Shown here: piece by piece, positions 55,718 to 63,833 of the stretch | Numbering within the stretch: the stretch's first letter is position 1 | Layout of the letters: each line of letters starts with the position of its first letter | From: G965230065 sp965230065 | GTDB taxonomy: Bacteria; Bacteroidota; Bacteroidia; Cytophagales; Cyclobacteriaceae | Direction of reading: 5' to 3' | Assembly: GCA_965230065.1 (NCBI GenBank) | Contig: OZ245942.1 | Location: 682,001-746,000 of the forward strand | Length of the DNA: 64,000 bases | The notes under the pieces: model-generated | The model's input: only the letters and a program-made list of their open reading frames with translations | Database searches by the model: none | Told to the model about the DNA's origin: nothing | Program-made: the position numbers and the translations under genes

Positions 55718-56719
55718 ATGAAAAAAGAAAAACTGGCCCTGCCCGTAGGCACCACTTTAGACCGGTTTATTAAAAGAAACCAGGACGATTTTCCTTATGC
55801 TTCCGGAGAATTATCACAACTGCTCAGGGATATTGGACTTGCCAGCAAAATTTTATACAAAGAAATCAGCCGGGCAGGACTGAATAACATTATTGGCGGA
55901 TTTGGTGAGCAAAATGTACAAGGCGAAAACCAGCAAAAACTGGATGTAATTGCAGATATTAGGTTTACCCGGGCTTTGCGCAATGGGGGAGAAGTTTGTG
56001 CCATCATCTCTGAAGAAAACGAAAAGGTCATCCATTTGCACCAAAACGCCAAGTATATTGTAGCCATTGATCCACTGGATGGTTCGTCTAACATTGATGT
56101 AAATGTATCTATCGGCAGTATTTTTTCAATTTACCGCCGAAATTCTGAAACAGGCACACCCGTGCAGGAAGAAGATGTATTACAAGCCGGGAAGCACCAG
56201 GTCGCGGCAGGCTATGTTTTGTATGGCTCCTCTACCATGCTGGTGTACACTACAGGCAGTGGCGTGAATGGGTTCACTTATGACCCCAGTCTGGGTGAGT
56301 TTTTTCTTTCCCACAAAGAAATGAATATCCCGGAAGATGGCTCAATATACTCAATCAATGAAGGTTCATACCAAAGTTTTCCGAAAGCTATTCGCCAATA
56401 CATTGATGGATGCAAGCAACAAGAATATGCTGCCCGGTACATTGGCTCACTGGTGGGTGATTTTCACCGGAATTTGCTCAAAGGTGGCATTTATCTGTAT
56501 CCTTCTACTAACAAAGTACCACAAGGCAAATTACGCTTAATGTATGAATGCAACGCCCTGGCTTTCATCGTAGAACAGGCAGGTGGCAAAGCCAGTGATG
56601 GTAAGCAGCGCGTACTGGACATCATGCCCGATTCCCTTCATCAGCGAATTCCTTTTTTTGTAGGCTCAAAAAACATGGTTGAAAACGTAGAAGAGTTGGC
56701 AAAAACAACTAAGGGCTAA
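55718..56719 (+). CDS. fbp: Fructose-1,6-bisphosphatase, class I
   Basis: The protein has 333 residues. The metal and phosphate-binding motif is AIDPLDGSSNIDVNVSIGSIFSIY near residue 110, and the C-terminal LRLMYECNALAFIVEQAGGKA is typical of class I FBPases. It hydrolyses fructose-1,6-bisphosphate to fructose-6-phosphate in gluconeogenesis. It ends with a 4-base overlap with the convergent methyltransferase gene. Length is usual for the family. Confidence 0.96.
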   Translation: MKKEKLALPVGTTLDRFIKRNQDDFPYASGELSQLLRDIGLASKILYKEISRAGLNNIIGGFGEQNVQGENQQKLDVIADIRFTRALRNGGEVCAIISEENEKVIHLHQNAKYIVAIDPLDGSSNIDVNVSIGSIFSIYRRNSETGTPVQEEDVLQAGKHQVAAGYVLYGSSTMLVYTTGSGVNGFTYDPSLGEFFLSHKEMNIPEDGSIYSINEGSYQSFPKAIRQYIDGCKQQEYAARYIGSLVGDFHRNLLKGGIYLYPSTNKVPQGKLRLMYECNALAFIVEQAGGKASDGKQRVLDIMPDSLHQRIPFFVGSKNMVENVEELAKTTKG

Positions 56720-57402
56720 TGTGCATCAACTTTACGGTAAACCTTTGAAACAATCATATTCCTAAAGAAACTTTTTGAGTGTATTGGTGACAGGCCGAAT
56801 TGTTGAAAAGTCGTTGTAAAATCAGGAAGGGTTACAGTTGACAACTGGCAGGTTATCTTAAAAAACCAATACATACATTGCACCCATAACAATTGCCACC
56901 ATCTGTCTGGCTTTTTTTCTGATACATTGAAGTCCGCAAACAACCAGATACCATTATCACGAAAGGCTCGGAACAAAAACCGCATCACTTGTTGTAATTT
57001 TTCTTCATTAAAAAGGTCGAGAATAAAGTAAGTGATGATCACATCGTATTGCTGTTCAGCTGGAATATCAGCTTCCGTTCCTTGTATTAAATCAACGGGA
57101 GGAAGCAGCCTGTTTGGCCTCAATGTTTTGAATCTGGTGACCCTTTCGCTTGTGAACGCAAGCATTTTGGATGAAGCTTCCAGGTATGTAATGTGTTGAA
57201 TATTCTTGTTCAGTGAAAGAATATCGGTTAATATCCACCCACTTCCTCCGCCGATAATCAATATTCGGGAACTTTCAGGAATTAATGATAAAAAGTATTG
57301 CTGCGATTTTTTAATATTTCCCCAAAATGTTAGCCTCCCCAAAAGGTCATACACCGGTGCAATTACATCAAAGTTGGCCTGGCCTGTGTTTTCACTGCTC
57401 AA
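56716..57402 (-). CDS. Class I SAM-dependent methyltransferase
   Basis: The protein has 228 residues. The SAM-binding motif I is ILIIGGGSGWILTDIL near residue 46, with an acidic motif II at HITYLEASSKM, and a later motif ITYFILDLF near residue 118. It may methylate a small molecule or lipid. It overlaps by 4 bases the upstream UbiA-like gene, so the two are co-transcribed and likely act in the same pathway, perhaps on a prenylated product. The acceptor is unknown. Confidence 0.85.
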   Translation of the reverse strand: MSSENTGQANFDVIAPVYDLLGRLTFWGNIKKSQQYFLSLIPESSRILIIGGGSGWILTDILSLNKNIQHITYLEASSKMLAFTSERVTRFKTLRPNRLLPPVDLIQGTEADIPAEQQYDVIITYFILDLFNEEKLQQVMRFLFRAFRDNGIWLFADFNVSEKKPDRWWQLLWVQCMYWFFKITCQLSTVTLPDFTTTFQQFGLSPIHSKSFFRNMIVSKVYRKVDAH

Positions 57403-58244
57403 AACAATAATGTTATCAATGGGAAAAAAAAAATACTATCACCTACTATCCGATATATTTCGTACTTCTTAACAACAGAAGGCATTAGAAATATGCCAGT
57501 CAAAGTTAATGACATAAGCAACCACATAACTTCAACCTTAAACATTGGCGCGTGGGTTGGTAAATAATATATGTATATAAGCGTTGAAGCCACTACTAAA
57601 AAAGTCAAACCAATTACCAACCAACGAATAACTTTGACTCCAGCCAATCTCACAAAAGAACTGTGCCCATCTGCCAAATCATTTTCCTTTTCGAATAAGG
57701 AAAACATAAGCAGATTAATCAACGCAAGCAGAACAAACTGCGCGAAAATCACTATGAGTACCAGCGTAATCGGTTGATTTGCCAGGCTTACCGGCGCCAA
57801 AAAAACCCCAACTGCATATAATAAAGCTGCCATCACTTCTTTTTGAAATATAATTGTTGGTTTCAATAAAATTACCAGTAAAAAATAAATGATGACGAAA
57901 CCCATCAGGACCAGCCCCCAGGTTAATACTATTTTGGGGAGAAAAAATAATAGGCTCATACTACAAAAGGCAAGTACTATAAAAATGATCGTAATATTTT
58001 TGTAGTACTTCTGATGGAAATAATGCCTTGAAGAGTGCGCTTTGTGTTTTACTTTTTGCGCATCCAACAGGTGGTCAGCAGTATAAATCAGCCATACACA
58101 TACGCCTAACGCTAATACACATGAAAGCGGTAATTTAACCGAGAGGGAGTGTGCAATGAATAAGCTACATACACAAGCACCCGCGGCCACATCTATGCTC
58201 AATATTCTGGCTATGTTGAAAACTTTTCTTACATAAGCTATCAT
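57399..58244 (-). CDS. UbiA-superfamily prenyltransferase-like membrane protein
   Basis: The protein has 281 residues and about eight membrane helices. The motif YTADHLLDAQK near residue 54-64 resembles the first Asp-rich NDxxDxxxD motif of UbiA-type enzymes, and NLLMFSLFEKENDLADG near 185 recalls the second. The Asp pattern is looser than the consensus, so activity is unsure. UbiA enzymes attach a prenyl chain to an aromatic or lipid acceptor. It overlaps the methyltransferase by 4 bases and follows the atp operon after a terminator. Confidence 0.75.
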   Translation of the reverse strand: MIAYVRKVFNIARILSIDVAAGACVCSLFIAHSLSVKLPLSCVLALGVCVWLIYTADHLLDAQKVKHKAHSSRHYFHQKYYKNITIIFIVLAFCSMSLLFFLPKIVLTWGLVLMGFVIIYFLLVILLKPTIIFQKEVMAALLYAVGVFLAPVSLANQPITLVLIVIFAQFVLLALINLLMFSLFEKENDLADGHSSFVRLAGVKVIRWLVIGLTFLVVASTLIYIYYLPTHAPMFKVEVMWLLMSLTLTGIFLMPSVVKKYEIYRIVGDSIFFFPLITLLF

Positions 58245-58255
58245 CCCAGATGTGT

Positions 58256-58289
58256 ATCAAAAGAAAAAGCCCACTAAACAGGGGCTTTA
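58256..58289 (-). terminator. Rho-independent terminator of the atp operon
   Basis: GGGCTTT (58282-58288) and AAAGCCC (58266-58272) form a 7-bp stem around a 9-base loop; on the minus strand a TTTTTCTTTTG tract follows. It is about 30 bases after the atpG stop and separates atpG from the UbiA-like gene. Confidence 0.75.
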
Positions 58290-58319
58290 AAGGTATTAAT
58301 ATTGTTAAATAAAATGGGA

Positions 58320-59216
58320 TTAACCACTCAAAGCTTCTGCGCCTGATACAATTTCCAATATTTCTTTGGTAATCACAGCCTGGCGGGTGCGGTTGTATTG
58401 CAACTTTAGGTCTTGCAACAATTCACCTGCATTGTCAGTAGCTTTATCCATCGCTGTCATCCGGGCTCCTTGTTCAGCAGCGTTAGATTCCAGAAATGCT
58501 TTATAAAACTGTATCTTGAGCGACTGTGGAATCAGTTCTTCCACAATATATTGTACTGATGGTTCAAAGATGTAATCTACAGCGCTTTGTTTTTCGTTTT
58601 CTTCTTCATCATTTGCCTGTTCAATAGACACGATTGGAAGGAACTGCTCAGTACGTAAAATTTGTGTGGCTACATTTTTGAACTCGTTATAAATAATGAC
58701 CACTTTATCAAATTTTCCCTCGACAAAGCCATTCATAGCAAAAACGGCCCCTTCTTTAACATGGTCAAAAGAAGGGTCGGAAAATAAGTCTTTATGGGCT
58801 TCAATAACCTGATAATTCCTTTTCTTGAAATAAGCATGAGCTTTCAGTCCTACGGGCATGATATGGAGCTTTCCTTCGTTCTGATAAGCCTTATACTCTT
58901 TCTCAATCAACTCCCGGGTAGCCCGAAATACACTACTATTGAAGCTACCGCAAAGTCCTCTGTCAGATGAGACAGCGATCAGCAATACATTTTTCACTTC
59001 TCGTTGTACCGCATACTCGTTTACTACATCTTCGCCCAAACTATTGGATACGTTCTGCAAAATCTGGGCAAGCTTTTGGGCATACGGGCGCATTTGCAAA
59101 AGGCGATCCTGTGCCTTGCGCAATTTAGAAGCAGCCACCATTTTCATGGCCCTGGTAATTTGCTGTGTTGATTTTACGGAAGCAATCCGGTTTTTTACTT
59201 CTTTTAAACTCGGCAT
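58320..59216 (-). CDS. atpG: F1 ATP synthase gamma subunit
   Basis: The protein has 298 residues. It starts MPSLKEVKNRIASVKSTQQI and has the C-terminal motif TDNAGELLQDLKLQYNRTRQAVITKEILEIVSGA, both characteristic of gamma. It forms the central shaft of the F1 motor. It is the last gene of the operon: no atpD or atpC follows, in line with Bacteroidota in which beta and epsilon are in a separate operon. A 56-base spacer with an inverted repeat separates it from atpA. Confidence 0.97.
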   Translation of the reverse strand: MPSLKEVKNRIASVKSTQQITRAMKMVAASKLRKAQDRLLQMRPYAQKLAQILQNVSNSLGEDVVNEYAVQREVKNVLLIAVSSDRGLCGSFNSSVFRATRELIEKEYKAYQNEGKLHIMPVGLKAHAYFKKRNYQVIEAHKDLFSDPSFDHVKEGAVFAMNGFVEGKFDKVVIIYNEFKNVATQILRTEQFLPIVSIEQANDEEENEKQSAVDYIFEPSVQYIVEELIPQSLKIQFYKAFLESNAAEQGARMTAMDKATDNAGELLQDLKLQYNRTRQAVITKEILEIVSGAEALSG

Positions 59217-59230
59217 TTTTTGCTGGTTGG

Positions 59231-59270
59231 CAGTAGGCAGTGGCAGTTTACAAGTGCTAACTGCCTACTG
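59231..59270. repeat. Inverted repeat in the atpA-atpG spacer
   Basis: CAGTAGGCAGT (59231-59241) is the exact reverse complement of ACTGCCTACTG (59260-59270). The left side also shows GGCAGT three times in tandem (GGCAGTA, GGCAGTG, then GCAGTT). It could tune mRNA stability between alpha and gamma. Confidence 0.65.
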
Positions 59271-59272
59271 TA

Positions 59273-60853
59273 TTATTGATATCTTTTTGCTAAATCAGTC
59301 GCTACACTTTTCAATGTTTCTGTAGCACTCTCTTCCAGTTTACCCGCCTTGAGGGAGTCCAGCACATCCTGATGCTTTGCTTTCAAGACCATATAGTACT
59401 CTTTTTCAAACTCTTTCACTTTGTCCAAAGGCACTTTATCCAGGTAACCTTTTGTAGAAGCAAAGATAATAGCTACCTGATTTTCTACAGATACCGGAGA
59501 GAACTGAGGTTGTTTCAGCATTTCCTGGTTTCTTCGTCCCCTGTCAATGGTTCTTCGAGTAGCAGCATCCAAATCGGATCCAAACTTTGCAAAAGCCTCC
59601 AGTTCCCTGAATTGGGCCTGGTCCAGCTTGAGTGTACCTGCCACCTTTTTCATAGATTTGATCTGTGCAGACCCTCCAACCCTGGATACCGAAATACCCA
59701 CGTTAATCGCAGGACGAATACCAGAGTTAAACAGGCTTGTCTCCAGGAATATCTGTCCGTCAGTAATTGAAATTACGTTGGTAGGAATATAAGCAGATAC
59801 GTCTCCGGCCTGTGTTTCAATAATAGGCAATGCCGTAAGCGATCCTCCACCTTTGACTTTACCTTTCAACGATTCGGGCAAGTCGTTCATTTCTTTTACG
59901 ATCTCATCACTTTCATTCAGCTTGGCGGCACGTTCCAGTAATCTTGAGTGCAAATAGAATACATCACCAGGATAAGCTTCCCTTCCCGGAGGCCTTCTCA
60001 AAAGCAACGATACTTCACGGTAAGCTACAGCTTGTTTTGAAAGATCGTCGTATACCACCAAAGCAGGACGGCCCGTATCACGGAAATACTCACCAATGGC
60101 AGCACCGGTAAAGGGAGAGAAAAACTGCATAGGCGCAGGGTCTGCTGCGGATGCAGAAACAACTACAGTATAATCCATAGCACCATACCGTTCTAAGGCT
60201 GCAACCACACCTGCTACCGTAGAAGCTTTTTGCCCGGTAGCCACATAAATACAGAAAACAGGCTCACCTCTTTCGTAAAACTCCCTTTGGTTGATGATGG
60301 TATCAATGGCTACGGCAGTTTTTCCTGTTTGACGGTCGCCAATAATTAGCTCCCGCTGTCCACGCCCAACCGGAATCATGGAGTCAATCGCCTTGATCCC
60401 GCTTTGTAGCGGTTCATTTACCGGTTGGCGATAAATTACACCGGGCGCCCTTCTTTCCAGGGGCATCTCTACCAATTCGCCTTCTATGGGGCCTTTTCCA
60501 TCAATAGGCCGCCCCAGGGTATCTACTACCCTTCCTACCATATTTTCACCTACTTTGATAGAAGCAATGCGTCCGGTACGTTTTACGGTGTCACCTTCTT
60601 TGATGTCGCCAGATTCGCCAAGGAGTACAGCTCCCACATTGTCTTCTTCCAGGTTAAGAACAAGGGCGTTTAACCCGTTTTCAAAAACAAGCAATTCACC
60701 AGCCTGGGCTTTTGAGAGGCCATAAATACGGGCTACTCCGTCACCCACCTGGAGTACAGTGCCTACTTCTTCCAGCTCCGATTCCGTTTTGAAGCCAGAT
60801 AATTGTTCTCTAAGTATCGCCGATACTTCGTCAGGTCTTACTACGTCAGCCAT
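59273..60853 (-). CDS. atpA: F1 ATP synthase alpha subunit
   Basis: The protein has 526 residues. The nucleotide-binding loop GDRQTGKTAVAIDTI lies near residue 170. Further motifs are FYLHSRLLERAAKL and the arginine-finger region GIRPAINVGISVSRVGG. It forms the regulatory subunit around gamma with beta. It follows atpH with a 46-base gap. The N-terminal part carries the beta-barrel (VLQVGDGVARIYGLSKAQ). Length is within the usual range. Confidence 0.98.
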   Translation of the reverse strand: MADVVRPDEVSAILREQLSGFKTESELEEVGTVLQVGDGVARIYGLSKAQAGELLVFENGLNALVLNLEEDNVGAVLLGESGDIKEGDTVKRTGRIASIKVGENMVGRVVDTLGRPIDGKGPIEGELVEMPLERRAPGVIYRQPVNEPLQSGIKAIDSMIPVGRGQRELIIGDRQTGKTAVAIDTIINQREFYERGEPVFCIYVATGQKASTVAGVVAALERYGAMDYTVVVSASAADPAPMQFFSPFTGAAIGEYFRDTGRPALVVYDDLSKQAVAYREVSLLLRRPPGREAYPGDVFYLHSRLLERAAKLNESDEIVKEMNDLPESLKGKVKGGGSLTALPIIETQAGDVSAYIPTNVISITDGQIFLETSLFNSGIRPAINVGISVSRVGGSAQIKSMKKVAGTLKLDQAQFRELEAFAKFGSDLDAATRRTIDRGRRNQEMLKQPQFSPVSVENQVAIIFASTKGYLDKVPLDKVKEFEKEYYMVLKAKHQDVLDSLKAGKLEESATETLKSVATDLAKRYQ

Positions 60854-60899
60854 GATATATCAATAATGTTGATGATAATTTTATTTTATTCGGTTACGT

Positions 60900-61457
60900 T
60901 CAAATAAGCTTGGTGTAACCGTCCTCTTTAAATTCATAAGAAAGGGCTTTCAACTTACTTTTTACAGACTCGTCCAGTTGTTGATCGCCTATTTTTAAAA
61001 TATACCCGCCAATGATAGACGGGTCTATGGTTTCAGAAAGCACTACTTTTTTTCCTGTGATATTAGCCACTCTTTTTTCAAAATCTTTTCTCAAGCCACC
61101 ATCGAGGGGAAAAGAAGTTGTAACTACTGCTTTTTCAATCCCTTTGTGCTGGTTATACATACTTTCAAATGCAGCAGCTATGGCAGGTAAAAACCGCTCC
61201 CTGCTTTTTCGTAGAATAATATCGAAAAAAGTTATTGTGGGCGCTTGCACCTTATCTTTAAATATTTGGTGCAAAATAGCGCGCTTTTTATCCTGATTGA
61301 TGATGGGGTTTTTAAGCATCAATGCAAATTGAGGGTTTTCCTTTGCAATGCCCGCAAACAACCGCATATCAGCATATATATCTTCCAGAATCCCCTTTTC
61401 AATGGCTAATTCCAGTAGTGATTTAGCATATCGGGTAGCAACCCTTATTTCTGACAT
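60900..61457 (-). CDS. atpH: F1 ATP synthase delta subunit
   Basis: The protein has 185 residues. The N-terminal helices (VATRYAKSLLELAIEKG) and the C-terminal IGGYILKIGDQQLDESVKSKL segment match the delta (OSCP) family. It connects alpha with the b stalk. A 77-base spacer with repeats separates it from atpF. The start at the ATG at 61457 fits the common MSEIRVATRYAKSL start. Confidence 0.95.
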   Translation of the reverse strand: MSEIRVATRYAKSLLELAIEKGILEDIYADMRLFAGIAKENPQFALMLKNPIINQDKKRAILHQIFKDKVQAPTITFFDIILRKSRERFLPAIAAAFESMYNQHKGIEKAVVTTSFPLDGGLRKDFEKRVANITGKKVVLSETIDPSIIGGYILKIGDQQLDESVKSKLKALSYEFKEDGYTKLI

Positions 61458-61472
61458 CTTTGTTTCTTTTTT

Positions 61473-61526
61473 AGCTGCAAGCAGTAAGCTGCAAGCATCG
61501 GCTTATGGCTTAAAGCTTGAGGCTTA
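61473..61526. repeat. Repeats in the atpF-atpH spacer
   Basis: AGCTGCAAGC appears twice (61473-61482 and 61487-61496), and TAAGCTGCAAGC (61485-61496) forms an imperfect inverted repeat with GCTTGAGGCTTA (61515-61526). GGCTTA also occurs three times on the right side. It sits in the 77-base gap between atpF and atpH. Confidence 0.6.
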
Positions 61527-61534
61527 TCTAACAA

Positions 61535-62029
61535 CTAATTCGGGTTTACATTCTTTAATAAATCTTCTACATACTTTTGCTGTGTAACATCATCAGACAA
61601 CTTCTCACGCAATATTTTTTCAGCAATTTGAATAGAGAGATCGGCCACCTGCTGCTTTACATCAGAAAGCATGGCTTGTTTTTCAGTATTAATCATAGCG
61701 CGTGCATCGGCAATGATCTTGTCGCCTTCTTTATTGGCAGATGTTCGGGCTTCATCTTTAATTTTATTGGCAATTTCAGAAGCCTCTTTCAAAATTTTAT
61801 CCCGCTCCTTGCGTGCGTCATTCAGCAATTGCTCATTTTCAGCCTTCAAATTGGCCATTTCTTTTTTGGCATTTTCAGCAGCTGCCAAGGCTTCTGCAAT
61901 AGAGTTTTCACGGGCTTTGAGTGCATCTAAAATAGGCCGCCAGGCAAATTTACCCAGAATAAACAACAGTGCCAGAAATGCAACCAGTTGCCAAAATATT
62001 AATCCTAAACTCGGAGTAAGTAAATCCAT
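61535..62029 (-). CDS. atpF: F0 ATP synthase b subunit
   Basis: The protein has 164 residues. A single N-terminal membrane helix (residues 6-27, LIFWQLVAFLALLFILGKF) is followed by a long charged alpha-helix rich in Ala, Glu and Lys (ENSIAEALAAAENAKKEMAN; KIKDEARTSANKEGDKIIADAR). It forms the outer stalk, probably as a homodimer since only one b gene is seen. It follows atpE by 64 bases. Confidence 0.96.
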   Translation of the reverse strand: MDLLTPSLGLIFWQLVAFLALLFILGKFAWRPILDALKARENSIAEALAAAENAKKEMANLKAENEQLLNDARKERDKILKEASEIANKIKDEARTSANKEGDKIIADARAMINTEKQAMLSDVKQQVADLSIQIAEKILREKLSDDVTQQKYVEDLLKNVNPN

Positions 62030-62093
62030 TTTGTTTTTGTTGAATTAAGTAAGCCCGGGCCTCTCCTAACGATACGGCCCGGAACTCAAATCA

Positions 62094-62351
62094 TTAAATA
62101 CTTTGATAGTCGCCGATTGCAATCAGCAAGCAAACTACCACAGCAAATAGTGCAATAACCTCGATAAGGGCTGCAATAATCAGCATAGCAGTTTGGATAC
62201 GTCCGGCTGCTTCGGGTTGGCGTGCAATCCCTTCCATAGCCTGACCACCAATTCTACCGATACCCAGTCCTGCGCCTATCGCGGCAACACCGGCACCGAT
62301 ACCTGCGCCCATCAGCGCATACCCAGCGGTTAATAACAATGATAACAACAT
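62094..62351 (-). CDS. atpE: F0 ATP synthase c subunit
   Basis: The protein has 85 residues. Two membrane helices are joined by the loop RQPEAAGRIQ. The ion-carrying carboxylate is E64 in AALIEVIALF. The residue after it is Val, without the Ser/Thr and Gln pattern of sodium-binding rings, so a proton ring is likely. It is placed after atpB with a 44-base gap and is followed by atpF. Confidence 0.96.
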   Translation of the reverse strand: MLLSLLLTAGYALMGAGIGAGVAAIGAGLGIGRIGGQAMEGIARQPEAAGRIQTAMLIIAALIEVIALFAVVVCLLIAIGDYQSI

Positions 62352-62395
62352 AAGTGGTTTATATTAAAATGAAACAAATAGATACAAAACTAAAA

Positions 62396-63436
62396 TTAAT
62401 GATCGTCATGTGTAGCTACTGCCTGCCCGATGTACATTGATGTAAACAATGTAAACACATAAGCCTGTATAGTAGCCACCAGCAGTTCTATCAAATTGAT
62501 AAAAGTAACAATCAATGTACTGCCAATACCCACAGCAAATGAATTGAAAATAAAGGCAAGGGCAATCAGACTAAGAATTACAATATGCCCCGCAGTGATA
62601 GCTACAAAAAGACGAATCATCAGGGAAAAAGGCTTGGTAAACAAACCCATAAACTCTACGGGCACCAACAAAGGCAACATGATTTTAGGCACTCCGGGTG
62701 TCCAGAAAATATGTTTCCAATAGCCTTTATTGCCATTCACATTGGTAACGATAAAAGTCAAAATAGCCAAAGTAAATGTAACTGCAATATTACCTGTCAG
62801 GTTGGCTGCCCCCGGAATTAGCCCTACAATATTTCCAAACCAGATAAAGAAGAAGAGTGTCAATAAAAAAGGCATAAAACGCGCATACTGTTCTTTTCCG
62901 ATACCGGGAATGGCTACCTCATCACGAATGAAGACAATGATTGGCTCGAACAATGACTGCAGCCCCTTTGGAGGTGATTGTGGATTATTTTTATACCGCC
63001 TGGCCATGCCCAAAAACACAACCAGTAACAGAATGAAGCATATAATTAACTGCGCTACATTCTTGGTAATAGAAAAATCATATATTTTCCTTCCTTCATC
63101 TAACGGGACAATATGTTCGTGTGCATCCATAATGTACCCATTATATGGCTTCCGGTTATGATTTTCATCATAAAACTTAGAAGACATAAATACCTCCAGT
63201 CCACGGTCGGGCGAATACAAAATTACGGGCAAGGGCAATGTAATATGGGTATGCCCAATGGTAGCAAAATGCCATTCATGCGCATCCTTTACGTGATGCA
63301 TGATAAAGGATGTTTCACTTCCTTCGCCCCCTTCGTCTGCTGCCTTCACCGGAAGACTTAAAACTAAAAAGAAAGAAAGAAATAAAAAACTGGCAATCAG
63401 TAAGTTATGAATAAATTTACACTTCGTTTCCTGCAT
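62396..63436 (-). CDS. atpB: F0 ATP synthase a subunit
   Basis: The protein has 346 residues, longer than the E. coli protein (271). A signal-peptide-like N-terminus (ending VKAAD) and about 80 extra periplasmic residues precede the conserved part, as is usual in Bacteroidota. The functional arginine is in PFSLMIRLFVAITAGHIVIL, and the final helix has LLVATIQAYVFTLFTSMYIG. It provides the proton half-channels next to the c ring. It starts 2 bases after the upstream small membrane gene ends. Confidence 0.95.
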   Translation of the reverse strand: MQETKCKFIHNLLIASFLFLSFFLVLSLPVKAADEGGEGSETSFIMHHVKDAHEWHFATIGHTHITLPLPVILYSPDRGLEVFMSSKFYDENHNRKPYNGYIMDAHEHIVPLDEGRKIYDFSITKNVAQLIICFILLLVVFLGMARRYKNNPQSPPKGLQSLFEPIIVFIRDEVAIPGIGKEQYARFMPFLLTLFFFIWFGNIVGLIPGAANLTGNIAVTFTLAILTFIVTNVNGNKGYWKHIFWTPGVPKIMLPLLVPVEFMGLFTKPFSLMIRLFVAITAGHIVILSLIALAFIFNSFAVGIGSTLIVTFINLIELLVATIQAYVFTLFTSMYIGQAVATHDDH

Positions 63437-63438
63437 TT

Positions 63439-63831
63439 TCAGATGTGCTTTTCAGAATCAGGGCGCAAGTTAGTAATTAAGGTATATATTTCAAAAACCA
63501 CAAACAGCAAATACACGGTCATGAAGTTAATTATGAAAACTACAGTCTGGCCTACACCCAAATATAATGCGAAGAAAACCACAATTACTGAGAGCAAAAA
63601 CCTGAAAGCCGTAGCGGCCATGTAATAGAGGGAAAAGCGTTGCCTGTCCTGAAACCCGAGTTTTGTAAGGAGAAAAGTAAGCAAGGCCTGGAGGAATAAG
63701 AAAAGGATGATCAGTTCTGCCCCGGCATGTACATAGCCGATATTGAAGATTTCTCTTGCTACATACGCCCCGGCAAGCAAAATAAGAGTAAATAAGATGA
63801 GGGGAACAAACTTTACTACTTTATTTGGCAT
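63439..63831 (-). CDS. Small membrane protein of the atp operon (AtpI-like)
   Basis: The protein has 130 residues with four likely membrane helices (about 11-26, 37-56, 71-92, 96-117). There is no strong sequence signature. Its position upstream of atpB fits the I subunit or a conserved hypothetical of the Bacteroidota atp operon. It may help assemble the c ring or bring in magnesium; this is inference. It starts 2 bases from the stop of the AtpZ-like gene. Confidence 0.6.
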   Translation of the reverse strand: MPNKVVKFVPLILFTLILLAGAYVAREIFNIGYVHAGAELIILFLFLQALLTFLLTKLGFQDRQRFSLYYMAATAFRFLLSVIVVFFALYLGVGQTVVFIINFMTVYLLFVVFEIYTLITNLRPDSEKHI

Positions 63832-63833
63832 TT

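Noticed and set aside
58245..63831. Missing atpD and atpC as a deletion
   Set aside because: Separate beta/epsilon operons are usual in Bacteroidota, and a clean terminator follows atpG.
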